A DNA stretch of 64,000 bases, from the NCBI GenBank assembly GCA_000787465.1, contig JSYX01000003.1:1-64000 (forward strand), read 5' to 3'. Positions 1 through 13,214 of the stretch are shown here, one piece after another. The notes beneath the pieces are model-generated. The model was not told the DNA's origin. It saw nothing but the letters and a program-made list of their open reading frames with translations, and did not search any database. A program made the translations under genes and the position numbers. The DNA comes from Thermomucor indicae-seudaticae. Its lineage: Eukaryota; Mucoromycota; Mucoromycetes; Mucorales; Lichtheimiaceae. Each line of letters begins with the position of its first letter. The first letter of the stretch is position 1.

Positions 1-20
1 GTGTGTGTGTGTGTGTATGT
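1..20. repeat. GT microsatellite at the window edge
   Basis: A (GT)n run with one interruption opens the window and may extend outside it. It is a simple dinucleotide repeat with no coding evidence. Confidence 0.85.
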
Positions 21-665
21 GTACCAGGAAATGGGCTCTTCTATCAAACGATTGGAAACAGCGAGAGATGTTGCTGCAAAAATCTGCAGAAACCATTCCA
101 CGAGTACAACGCTCCCCCTTCAGATCGGGTGGGTGTAATTCAAATACTGGCTCTACCTCTCTGTTTCCTCTCTCTAGATCGATACGTGTCGGCTGTCTAG
201 CAGCCGTTGGACGGATTTTGCACGTAAAAAAGGCAAATCCAATATCCAACGGGGGTTGGCTTTAGTAAAAAGAGACACTTTCTGAGGGGTTGAAATTAAT
301 AGGTAGAATACGACAGAAAAAGACACATATGTACAATAGTGTTAGTGGCACTTGCGTCAAGGGGGCTAAATAGAGAAAAGAGAACGAGAGAGAGAAGCTC
401 TTGTCGATGAACGTGTATATAGAACAGAGATGAATAGGTGGCCCGCGCGCATAGAGGCCGTTCGTTTTGCGATGCCATGTAGGCAGACAAAAGGCCTTAT
501 TATCACCCCTTTTGTCCTATATTATATTTTACTATATTGACTGGAAGCACATTTCTCTTTCTCTCTTTTTCTTCTTCAAAGCCTCTTGTGTCTTTTTTCT
601 CTTGCAAATACTGTCATTCGTTTTTTAATTTTTTACTTCGTTTCGCTTCATCCGTTCCCTTCGTT
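21..665. other. Non-coding upstream region of the TEA factor
   Basis: I see no convincing gene here. The last 130 bases before the ATG at 666 are pyrimidine-rich (tttctctttctctctttt type). Such tracts precede many starts in this window and look like fungal promoter or 5' leader sequence. Short open frames on both strands lack recognisable motifs. Confidence 0.5.
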
Positions 666-2965
666 ATGCTTGCCTGTGAACCCGACATTGTGTTTGATAA
701 AGAGATGACTTCACCGACTTTGATGCCATCTGAGACCATGGATCTCAGCGCTGCTAACCAGATGGTATCATCGCCGTCGTATATATCGCTCACGCCAACA
801 ATTTCGTCCACACTTGTTCATCCTTCATCGACAACCACGACCCTGTCGTCTGAAGACCCAATGTTTTCCTCCGCAGATCTTCAACAGCAACAACGGATTG
901 CTACCAAAAAATCCAGACAATATAGTCGAAAGGATTCTTCAAGTCAGAATTCACTTTCTTCTCAGGGCAAAGACAAAGAAGAGGTTGGCTCTCGCATTTG
1001 TTGCCATGGAAACGTCCATGTCTCACTCTTTTTTTCAGCAAGTTTGGCCACCTGATGTGGAGGCAGCCTTCGTCGAAGGTAAAAAAAAATCTCACAAAAA
1101 ATTTCCTGACGCATTCAACCACTGATCCCCCCACGTATTGGCATGTTCATAGCATTGGAGACCATTCCAAAGCTTGGTAGGCGCAAGATCTTGGTGAACG
1201 GCAAACCCTGTGGTAAAGAAACATTGTCGTGCGATCCCACCCCCGCTTCCTGCTAACTGCGCGCGCGCTTTTACTAGGTCGCAACGAGCTCATTTCGGAT
1301 TACATATTGCGTAAAACGGGCAAAAATCGTACACGAAAGCAAGTATCTTCACATATTCAAGTATTAAAGAATACCAGGAAAGGCGACCCTCACTGTAAGT
1401 CTCTGTCTTTCTCTCTGTGAAAAGTTGGCTCAAATGGAAAGCTTTCCATAGTTATGCGTCTATTGACGGATGCGACAGCGGACGATGATCGTCACCCACG
1501 TCCCAAACCCTCCGGCAGTAGCAGCAGCAGCAAAGGCTATGCACCCAAGCAGCGTCGCCAGCCCCGCATCGCTGCAGGAGGACTTGTCGGTGCCCATGCG
1601 CCCACGTTCATGATGATGCACACGAACGAATCGTCTTCGTCGATTGCCGAGGATTCCTCCGTGAGCACTTCATCGTCGCCAGCCCAGGCCGAATACGTGT
1701 TTGACGTAATGTGTGGTGATTTGACATCAGCAGCAGCCCCCACACACCAATGGATGCCGATATCGCAAACAATGATGGACCTCAAGGACATTTATAACGA
1801 TCCGTTGCAGTTTGGAGCCCAGGATTACTACCTGCAGCAGCAGCAGCCACTGGGCCTGCCATTGATGACGACGGATGGCGGCGAAATGGATCCAACCAGC
1901 ATGTTCAATGACCTGTACCTAGACGATCTTTTCATCAATAATGACGCAACGAAATTGGATCAAGGAGGAGCAGACGACGAAGATGAGGATGAGAAAAAGG
2001 TATCGTCTTCTGCTGCCTCGTCCTATTCGTCACTCTCTTCCTGTGCTGCTGCCCAGAAATCAAAGAGCGATCTTTGCCAGGAACAAATACTACTCGAGAG
2101 CCCACCGTTCCCATTATGGCCCAATTATCTGTGTCTCTATCTCGAGTACGCCCTACCCTATGACCCGTCCATCACCGTCTCCCATAACCTGGCCCTCTTA
2201 CAGCATTGTTATCCCAACTGTCTCTCGACCACAGGTCCTGAGCAACTACCCACGCAAAAATGCCCTCCCCTGGCTGATCTATCCAAACTCGACGAATCCG
2301 CCGTCGTCCTCCTAGTCAAGGTAAAAAACAATGAGTAGTCATTCTGGTTGTTGATTAGGCCCCCCCGCCAACTGAACTGTGTGATTAGACAAAACTCGAC
2401 TTGAATCTTAATATTTCCGATTTCGTATTCGGCAACACTTCTTTCTTTGAATCCCGTGAACGGAAAACGATCGAGTGCACAACCACCATCTATTCCTTTG
2501 GCAACGTCGTGCTCGAGTCCAAAGAAATCCAGCAGGCGCTCTGGCTCAATAATGGCAAATACATGTACAGCTTCGTCTTCGTCAACCAGTTCTTTGATGC
2601 CTTCATGAAAGGGATACGGTCCCTTCAAAGCTGGGATGAAGTCGACATTGCTATCCGCAATCTATCTATCGTTCAGGTATACTATTATACTACATGTAGT
2701 AACAATGACTGGCTGACTGGCTGACTGGCTGACTTCACTTGTTTTCAAGGTCTTTGAAGACGTCCAACAAAAGTACGGTCCGACGGCTACATTTGTTGAC
2801 CAACCATGGGAACTACCTGCTCCTCAACCAGAATCGTCCTCTTGCCCTTTACTCGTCATGGCTTATGAATTCGAACGCGGCCATGGTAATATTGACGTCT
2901 CTGCTGTTGGCGACCCGGAAGCCTTGAGCAAGCTGGGCATTGGACGCTCTTTTGATATGATGTAA
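666..2965 (+). CDS. TEA/ATTS-domain transcription factor (AbaA/Tec1/TEAD family)
   Basis: A nuclear DNA-binding regulator of about 635 aa. Exons by splice signal and phase: 666-983, 1039-1078, 1153-1212, 1278-1394, 1452-2320, 2389-2676, 2750-2965. Exons 2-4 join into one TEA domain (about residues 107-178). It opens with [10 protein letters not shown], continues with [20 protein letters not shown], and ends with the third-helix signature [14 protein letters not shown]. Family knowledge: TEA factors bind CATTCC/T elements and control development or filamentation in fungi (AbaA, Tec1). The N-terminus (about 106 residues) is Ser/Thr-rich. The middle carries acidic and poly-Ser segments. The C-terminal half (exons 5-7) is better ordered and may match the partner-binding region of the family. 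The ATG at 666 is the first in frame. An upstream non-coding exon cannot be excluded. Target genes are unknown. Confidence 0.9.
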
Positions 2966-3188
2966 AATCACTTCCACATAATTTAATCATCTCTTCTCTT
3001 TCACTTTCCCGGTCTTCACTGACTGTATGTATATAAAGTCAAGCAATCCCCTTTTTTCTTTGCTCTTTAAATATATGCAAACACGTGCAATACTATTAAT
3101 TATTCTTCTAATGTCTTGAACTATTTACAGGAAGGTATCTCCAGCAGTACATCTCAGATGGAAGGCTGTTTTAAAAAGAACCTGGGTA

Positions 3189-5309
3189 TTATGAATTAAC
3201 AATGATAAGTTCACGAAAGCATCGGTCACAGACACGACACCATTGAGGAGGACTGGATGGTTTGGCAAAGAGTGGAAGTCGATTGGCACTATGTCGCTGA
3301 CAGACAACGATGCCACATCTGAATCAAAGAGTCAATTATTGTTCGACATAGATCACGGGAAAAGAAATATGTTACCTTCGGCAGTGGTGTCTTCGCTGGA
3401 ACAAGCCGAACCGTATCCGGCATCTTGTTCCTGGTTCATCACGTTCGAATTGACATTGAGGCGCGAGCTGATCTGGAACCCAATGCGCGCGTGGTATCAT
3501 GTAGAAACGCGTTTTTCTGTCTTCAGGAGTGAGGTGAAGCACGTATTGATGATGCTGAAACTTGGCATGACGAATCGTAGGTGACACATGCGAATACTGT
3601 GGAAACAGATCAAATAAGTCCAACCATGTTCTCCTTATTTGTAATCCATATGATTTCCGTACCTCTCCCGTACAGTAGTCTTCTTCCACCACCGTAGTAC
3701 CAGAGCCAGCAATCATCATTTCGATACCTCGTAGACGTCCTTCAAAAGAATGGATGACATGACCCGTTCCTACGCCGCCACCGACAAACATGCCAACTTC
3801 CCATCTCATCTTGTGCACCAGATCGTCCTTGGACTCGATCCCGAGGATGTCTGCCACAGCGCGACTAAAGTCCCATCGGTCCCCGTCTTGGCTCTGAAGG
3901 CTGCTATAGCCATCGTCATGGTCCGGATCGGATGACTCCGAGTTGCCGTGATGATGATGATGCCGCCGCTTTAGCTGTTCCATTTTCATCTCTAGATCTG
4001 CATTCAGCTCCTCCAACGTATCGATCATCAATAGCTGCTGCTTTGCCACATCTTCACACTCTCGTATGCGTTCCTCGTATATCTTTTCCCGTTCCCGGAA
4101 TTGTTCCTCGACCGTTTCGTTAAGGACCAAGAACTCTCGGACGCGTCTTTCTGTTCCCAGCAGCTCAGTCGACAGCGACTCAAGACCTTCTGACTGCGTT
4201 ATGCAAGCTGAGACGAGATCCAGAAACTGCGAGCGCCACTCGGCGGCGGGTGAATTGTTGGGGAGGTCGCACGAAGATGCGATCGAAGCAGTTTCAGAGA
4301 GTTCGTCCAACCTTGAATTGATGAGCGAATTCGTTGTTAAGAACAGGGCTGTCAGATTGGGACTCGTGGCTAAACTCGGGGATTCATCATCATCATGTCT
4401 TCTTAGCTCAAAGTCTTCGTCTGTGCGCAGATGGAACCATGGATCATGATGACCGTCGTCTGCCGTCGGTGCCGGCGGAGGCGGAGGCGGAGAATTGATC
4501 ATCTCTTGTTCTTCTTTATCCATCCTGAAGGGTTGTTGAAACGTCATCGATCCCTGAGATCGAATCCGGCGGTGACCGACCTCACGTTTGTCAGACAGCA
4601 GTCCACACGTGCTCAGCCGACGCTCTGACTGCCTGTTGCCAGGATAGGCACCTATCGTATGATGTCGCTCTCGTCGTTCGACTAGCTCGTCTCGAAATAA
4701 CTCTTGGACATGAAACTCTTGCATCGTCCGCGTGATTCCCGTGATCTTGGCCCGCAAGATTTCAAACGCATCGATATGTGGGTCCCATGTTGGAACGTCG
4801 GACTCTCGTCGACTCTTGGAAGCAGAAGAAAAGGCGAGCGTTGAAGATTTGGTCAACCGTGGCTGGACGGGGGCTGAGATTGTCTTTTGCCGCTGAACCA
4901 TGCCTTCGCCTACACTTCCACGTCGTCTCTCTGCTTTTCGTATAGCTCGTATAAATTTACTACTACTGCTGATGCTGAAGGGCCTGGCGTTGTTGCTAGA
5001 ATCGGTGTCAAAGAAAGGGCTGAACGAACGTGTGTGCATGGCAGCGTCGCTTGGCCTCGACACGACAACGTCGTCAGCGTTTGAAGAAGGAGGAGGAAAA
5101 AGGTGTGAAGTTACGAATTCATTCTGTTCTGAGGTTGATGAAGGTCTCGTGACAGATGCATCCCCCTGCTGCGACAGCATCATATCCGTATTTTGTTGTG
5201 GTGGCGGCAGTAATACAAAAGTTTGTGGATCAACGTTATTCTCCATTGTTGTGTCAGATACTGTGATTTTCGGAGACTTTAGCAGAGCCGCCGTCTCATC
5301 GTGCTTCAC
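3189..5309 (-). CDS. FYVE zinc-finger protein with coiled coil
   Basis: Predicted 687 aa, two exons (5309-3376 and 3318-3189); the intron falls inside the FYVE finger. The C-terminal finger (about residues 612-687) has the WxPD start, the RRHHCRRCG phosphoinositide-binding core and a closing WCRVCDRCF. FYVE domains bind PI3P on endosomes and vacuoles, so an endosomal role is likely. The N-terminal 400 residues are Ser/Pro-rich and low in complexity. A Glu/Leu-rich coiled coil (about 385-450) ends in a run of five His. A conserved-looking domain lies just before the finger. Two oddities: the first cysteine pair is spaced C-x10-C instead of C-x2-C, and one later ligand is His (CxxH, in CQRH), which also occurs in other fungal FYVE fingers. 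The gene is convergent with the TEA gene, 223 bp apart. The specific orthologue is not identified. Confidence 0.85.
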
Positions 5310-7350
5310 CCATCCCTCAGGCTCCTAACATGGATCAAGTTAATCACAAAAAAAGAAGTCGCCTAGATTTCAAGAATGAGCGTACGAGATTGGATTGAAA
5401 CTGATTGCATTGTTGAGCACTCATTGCACAACTTGAAGGAGCTGGCAAATAGTCCGTATAAAACGCTGCAGACTGCATACAGGGTGTTGGAGCACAGCAA
5501 ACAAAGTTTAGATACGTAAGCCCTTTTGAAGCATAGCAAAAAGAGAGACAGGCAGAGAGAGCCCTGCTGCCCCTCCGTTTCAGGACTTCCACGCGGCTCC
5601 CTTCTCTTTTTATACCACCTCTTTTCAATTCGAATCCAGCGGCTTTCTCGACAGAAAAGGAACACAATGAACGTCCAACCGTTTTCCTTTCAACAGAAGG
5701 CATTTGCCCTTTGCCCAACCCTGTCGCTGTAGGGTCATGATGTAGTGCATAGAAAGCAGGGTTTTGCATTGCTACTTTTATGGTGTTATGGAGCAGGGAA
5801 CACTATCAAGCTGCGGCCATTGTTTATCTCCTTATTATCCTAATCAAATAATGCTGAGCAACTAGTCGACGCTTCTGTTTATCGGAATCATTTTTAAAGA
5901 CAAGTGCAATCGCGCAGATAGGTTGCAACACGATTTCTGTCAGTCTTTGTTATTGTACGCAAAGGGCGCGGAACACGGTAGACAATATGCCGCACATATT
6001 GCCACAAGGAAAGCTTCAAAGCGAACAACTCGGAAGATGGACATAGTGATACCCTTGAGTGACGCATCATTGGTAGGAAGCCAGCTTCTGCTGAAGTATG
6101 CGTTTTCCTGCCCGCTCAGAACAGGAATATATGGCAACGCCGATATAGCCAAGCAGGTACTTGGCTCCGCCGTCTGTACTGCGAACATGCACAACAATAG
6201 CCCGTAGGCTAGGGCCTATGGCTGGACCAATAGGGTTTGGAATGACTGCAGCCCAAAGCATTATGGTTAGAGACAGGGGGGAATCGCCACCGAGCGGCTG
6301 CGAGTCAGCTTTCTTGTCTGCCTTCTTCAATATATGCCAGACGAGCAAAGTGATCTCTTCACATGCGATCGGGAGTAAACGCTTTGGGAAAGTGTGGGTC
6401 CGTGTCAGAGTCTGATCGATGTATCATAGCACTGTATGACGACGCTGTTACCTTAGGTGAAACTTTACGTCGGAGGTAGCAAAGTAAAATTCCAACAACT
6501 GCTTAGCATGAACGGAGCAAACAATATCAGGCGCAAACCGTCCGGAAGTTTAATCTGATAAGTTTCTTATTTGCCAATGTGCCAGAAACGGCTCATTTAC
6601 ACCCTGTATGAATACTACGATAAACTTACATAAAAAACTCTCGCATGATTTCTGGCTCAATTAAGGAGATTGTAGCCAAGCGAGAAAGAGTGTATACCCC
6701 TTGTAAAAATCAGTTGGACAACGGATTGCAGTTTAGATATGATCAAGCAGCCCTTTCCCAAACACGATCTGGACGAGAAAACATGGCTTGCGTAAATTCA
6801 TGTGAACACAGCAATGGCCGTGGGGCATTGTCTCACGAGCGACTGACTGGAATGATCGGCCATGTTCCACAATCCAAAGAATCAAGAGTGAAAAGAAGGA
6901 TAAGACTTTTGAAAGGCTGATAGCATATAGCTAATTTTGCCATCAGTACAAACGAATCATACGATTGAGCCACGCTCAGTTTCCGGAACGTGCAATGATC
7001 ATCTGACCTTTCTTTGCATGTCCCAGTGACCGCATTTTGGGTCATGAACAAGGTTTGATTGTTATTAATAACTTCACTTGTTACAAGAGAAAAAAGGAGA
7101 GACAAGCCAAGAAACAAGGAGGGTTGTCATTATATCTACGACAATTTACTGACAGCAACTGGGCGGCGGATCTGCAGAGAGTGTGTGAAATGATGTAAGA
7201 GATGTTTACTAAATTTGGGCGCGAGACATGACTCTGAGACAGTCCGTCTCACTCAATGAAGTCTCGGACCATCCATTTTCAAATAAAAAGGCTTCGAGTC
7301 ATTTCCTTCACCTGTCTTTTCATTTTTCTTTTTCTCTTGTTCACATCCAA
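5310..7350. other. 2 kb intergenic region, no gene seen
   Basis: This separates the divergent FYVE and FHA-RING genes. Open frames of 60-140 codons exist on both strands, but none shows domain motifs, splice-consistent extension or a sensible composition. Bases 7290-7350 are T/C-rich, typical of leaders in this window. I find no repeat family, tRNA or transposon signature by eye. Confidence 0.5.
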
Positions 7351-8884
7351 ATGGCCGACTACCTTTGTATGTCAGTGGCAGCACGGTGCTCTGCTCAAGC
7401 CCAACACGCCGAAGCCATTCTAAGTGCTCCAAGTACTACTACTAATGCTACCTCGCCAATCCTCCGTTCTCTTGGTTTTCCACTTGCTCGTCGATTCTCA
7501 AAGCATCAAGGCGGCCATGATATCAAGATGCGGATCCGTATAGTTCCTGCTATCGACGACCCTGGCAAAAGTCTGATCTTTAATATTGTGGACCGTGAAC
7601 TTGAAGTTGGCAAGACAATCAAGTTTGGTCGCCTCCTCGACCGATCGAGCCCCGAAGATGTTACCTTTAAGAGCAAAGTGGTATCCAGATCACACTGCGA
7701 GATCTGGCTAGGTGATGACGGCAAGGTAGGAAAGAAAGGAAGCGTGAGAATGGGGCGGGTTAGTCTGAACATTATTAGCTTTATCTGCGCGATACTCGGT
7801 CCTCGTCAGGCACTTTTCTGAATCACGTTCGACTCTCGGGACCCAACCAGGAGAGTCGACCCACAGAGATCAAGGATGGCGATATTGTTCAGCTTGGTAT
7901 GGATTTCCAAGGTGGTCTGGAGGAGATTTACCGTGCTGTCAAGATGCGCTTCGAGTTAAACCCACAACTCCGCCCCACGACTTCATACAGCATGTCCGCA
8001 TTCAGCAACTTGCGCAGTCTGATAGAAGACGACGACCAATTTGAAGTCGACGAATGCTGTATTTGTCTTTATGCCCTCGCCCCGTTCCAGGCTCTCTTCG
8101 TCGCTCCTTGCTCCCACACTTTTCACTTTAAATGCATACGCCCTCTACTCGAGAGCTATCCAGGTTTCCAGTGCCCGATTTGCCGCACTTATTCAGACCT
8201 GGAAGCAAGCGTAGCGATCGAGGCTGAAGAAGTCATTGAAAAGTACGGCTTGAAGGGTGGCAAATGTCTTGCAGCAGCGGCAGATGACTCTGGATCCCAA
8301 CAACAACAACAACAACGATCATCATCATCATCATCAGATCCATTATCGACTACTCTGGTCGTCTCGTCCTTATCACAATCGCCTGAAGGTAAAAAAACCC
8401 AGTCCGCGGGGTGGGTGGGAAAAGTTACTCATCAAATCCCCGCTTTGATTAAGCAGTTTCTCAGGACCCCCGTGCGACATGTGTATTTAATGATGATCAG
8501 CCCAGTTCAGATCAACCATCGCCACAACCGATGCAGGAAGATGATACATCGCGCAGCTGCAGCAGCACATCTCATGCCGAACGACGTCTGACGGCTGTTG
8601 GCCTGGTCGATAAACTCAAGATGGCATTCTCCGAAAAACGAAAACCAGTCGTTACTACACTGCCCAAGAGAAATCGAGGTCGACAACCATCACGCGAACG
8701 GTATTCCAACTCCGGGCCTAGTGACACGAGTGAAGAAGAGGATGATTATGCAGAAGAACCCTGTTCGTCCTCGCCGTCACCCAGTCCGCCGCACCGGTCG
8801 AATCTTCTCTCTCGAACTACTTCCCGACATTCCATAGCGCATCCTCCTTTGCTAGCTGATATAGTCGAAGAATCCAGCCGATGA
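7351..8884 (+). CDS. FHA-RING E3 ubiquitin ligase, Dma1/Dma2 (CHFR/RNF8-like) family
   Basis: About 470 aa from exons 7351-7725, 7779-8388 and 8457-8884. The FHA domain (about residues 70-185) spans the first intron and shows GKTIKFGR, SRSHCEIW and DTRSSSGTFLNH, the phosphothreonine-binding elements. The RING finger (about 217-262) reads CCICLYALAPFQALFVAPC, then HTFHFKCIRP, then CPICR, closely like fungal Dma proteins. Family knowledge: Dma ligases act with Ubc13 in mitotic and septation checkpoints and in septin control; a Ubc13 gene lies in this window. The tail is Ser/Gln-rich with a polyGln-polySer run and acidic clusters. The start at 7351 was chosen because it follows a T/C-rich leader; an in-frame ATG at 7228 would add 41 residues. 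The third exon could begin at 8454 or 8457; the CAG acceptor at 8456 is preferred. Confidence 0.9.
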
Positions 8885-9640
8885 TAATAACCCACCCTGT
8901 AAATTATCCTCAGTATAGTCCGTTGTATTTACATAGTATGTGATCATATCGTAATAATTGCTTCTCCTTTGCTGAATAATCTTTCCATTTCACTTCCGTC
9001 AATACTTACAGTTGACTTATATCCCATTGTGATCCAGCGATTGTCGAGCTTCAGTGATCTCCTTTGGAAGCGCGTCCGTGCCGTGACATTACCTAACTTA
9101 CAGCCGTATCATTGTTTCCCCAAATTCGTTGTCGTCAGCGAATATCGAATCAGGCAGAAAGTATGTCAATTGTCACGTCTGAAGGCAACTTGTTTCTCCG
9201 TCAGCTTCATATCAGGTTCCCCCCGCTCTTCCTTTGAGGAGCGAGATCTGCGGGAAGCCGAACGTCTTGTAAGCCCCTAGAGCTCAAGCTCCTTCAGAAA
9301 CACTCGAGCTGATAAACACTGAAAAGAGATACAGATGGTCTTTGATGATCCCAAACCGTATCATATCTTTTTGTCATCCTTTTATCCCAAGAAATACTGG
9401 GCATTTCTGTCTGTTTTGCGGCGAACCTTTTGCACGAATTCCATTTTTCCATTTGGCACTGTCATGATCTCAAGAAAAATTTGCCGTCTCTTTTAACTCC
9501 ACTTATATCAGCACCAACGGCGCATGCAGAGGCCACTGTACAAGGGAGCTGATGAAGCTAATGGAGGAGACTGACGTATGTTGAACGATCTTTGATTTCA
9601 TTCATTGCGAGCTTTAATCATTAATGCTTTTCTGTCGTGA
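8885..9640. other. Region between Dma1 and the Fanzor-like frame
   Basis: It holds an open frame at 8969-9280 on the + strand and a possible degenerate continuation at 9335-9575. No RuvC-I or guide-binding motif could be recognised. This may be the decayed 5' part of the Fanzor-like element that follows, or plain intergenic sequence. Confidence 0.35.
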
Positions 9641-10304
9641 ATGACTACAAGAAGCTGAAGCAGCATTGTCCTTGGGAAGCAAAAAGGGACCGGCATCTGA
9701 ATGCCTGACTTATATTCGGGCATGGCAGCGGCACCCTTCGGCCTTCTTTCTATCAGCGCGCGACAGTGATCCGCAGATCTCTCGATACGCGAAGATCATA
9801 AAAAGTGCATTAGATCGTAAAGCTGATCTGACACTGCGTACAAGTGGAAATCAGCCGGGGAATAAGGTGCTTGTTTTGGGGATAGACGGAGTCGGGACGA
9901 CGCCTGTTCAAGGTGCCCCGTCGTCAATGGAGTCAAGACTCTGCATAGCTATGCAGCAACATGCACTTGCGCGAGGAGACTTCCACATAGTACGCGTGGA
10001 TGAGTATTTTACTTCAAGAGGATGTCCTGAATGTCTTGCATATAGTCAGGTCAATACCGTTGTTCCTATGAAGAAGATGCCTCGCTGTCGTTGGTACGGG
10101 GATCAAGACAGGCTCGATAAAGAAGGCAAAATTGCAATGATACGGATTCGATACTGTCCGCATTCCGAAACGATCTTTCATCGCGACACAATGGCCGCAA
10201 ATAACATAGATATGATCCCTGCTTCAATCTTGCAATATGGCGAGCGACCGTCTTGCTTTGTCCGACGCCAAAATGCATTACATTTTTCTTCTTCTCTCGT
10301 ATAG
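9641..10304 (+). pseudogene. Fanzor/TnpB-like (OrfB) C-terminal relic, RNA-guided nuclease family
   Basis: An open frame of about 212 codons whose C-terminal third has the OrfB zinc-ribbon and RuvC-III layout. It has VRVDEYFTSRGCPEC, a spacer of about 40 residues, RYCPH, and FHRDTMAANNI. In TnpB and Fanzor proteins the DEY(x)TS-CxxC block, second CxxC and RD(x)xAAxNI block surround the nuclease active site. Upstream lies KVLVLGIDG, like the beta-strand before this block in Fanzors. Seen here: the fourth zinc ligand is Ser (CPHSE; expected CPHC), a one-base difference. No ATG context or complete N-terminal half is evident; the frame runs upstream to about 9641. Inference: an inactivated copy of a Mucoromycota Fanzor. 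A novel zinc-ribbon protein is possible but less likely. Confidence 0.6.
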
Positions 10305-11106
10305 TGATGGAACAATGCCGTATTAATGAAAAATATTCCTGAGAAGCGTTTCAACCACTTTACTTAAAGCTCCATTGTCTTGATATGAACGTACAATCAT
10401 CAAAACGCTATCGTGCAGTGATGTCGGCAAACACAAAATTCATCCTCGCGAGCATTCATTCACCTTTGAAGGAGCATAGCTCCTTACTGAGGCGAGCAAC
10501 ATGCTTCGTCTCCAGCAAGCCCTTTAGTATTAGATGACGCACGGGACAAGACTCCATCCTATTGTACAATCACAAGCAAATACCAGAAGATGCCCACACG
10601 GGTTCGAGAAGAAGACTGAAGGACAGGACAGCGTAATTTTGCTATTTAAAGCCCCGCTTCTGCCTTCTTCCCAGCACCCTTTGTTTTCGCCACTATATCA
10701 AGTCCATTATAAACTACTGAAAGCACTTTATGAGCTTACTATGCAAAAGATCACACGCTGAAATTTATGCGGTCAAAATTTGAAGGCGTCTTGCGAAGGC
10801 AAAAATTGAGAAAATTGGAATTGAAGAGTGGAATGTTGATTTCTGACCAGACCTATATGAGTTCATCTCGTTTTGTTGATGCTGCTGCTTGAGGTTGCCT
10901 TTTGCATCAGGCGGATAAGAACGAATTCCGTAAATATCAATTGATGCAAATTTCTTTTCATTAGAGCGCAAATGACGCACTCAGGCCGGCGCAAAAGGGA
11001 TGCTTAAGTAGCGTCAACATCTATCGTATATCCAGAATGAGCCCCCTCTCCAGAATTCTATTTTTGGCAACAACGCTTATTTGAACGAGACGAATTGTTA
11101 CTAGGA
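10305..11106. other. Intergenic region with a short perfect hairpin
   Basis: No gene is seen. A perfect 7-bp inverted repeat with a 3-nt loop sits at 10469-10485 (aaggagc/gctcctt), 165 bases past the Fanzor-like stop codon. The rest is AT-rich and leads into the kinase gene. Confidence 0.45.
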
Positions 11107-12933
<1,827 letters not shown>

Positions 12934-13214
12934 AACACGCTTCACCATTTATTACTGTCATGGCAGCGTTGCGTAAAACGTGAATAAAGCAGCTGCAAGT
13001 CTAGTTTCTGCATTATCTTGGCCCAATAGATGACCGTCGAACATGTAGAATTCGGCAAACTGCATTTACATAGAACCAACGGCCTCGCCATTTGACGCAT
13101 CTAAAAGCACATTACAACCACATTCGTCAAAGTTACATTAAAACAAAAGCGAATAGATTGCTTTTATTACAGAGAGACCAAGCAGATGCGATGATGTTAT
13201 CGATATAAAGATGC

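Noticed and set aside
5344..5769. Minus-strand frame of 141 codons upstream of the FYVE gene
   Set aside because: No motifs, cysteine- and serine-rich noise, no splice-consistent partners.
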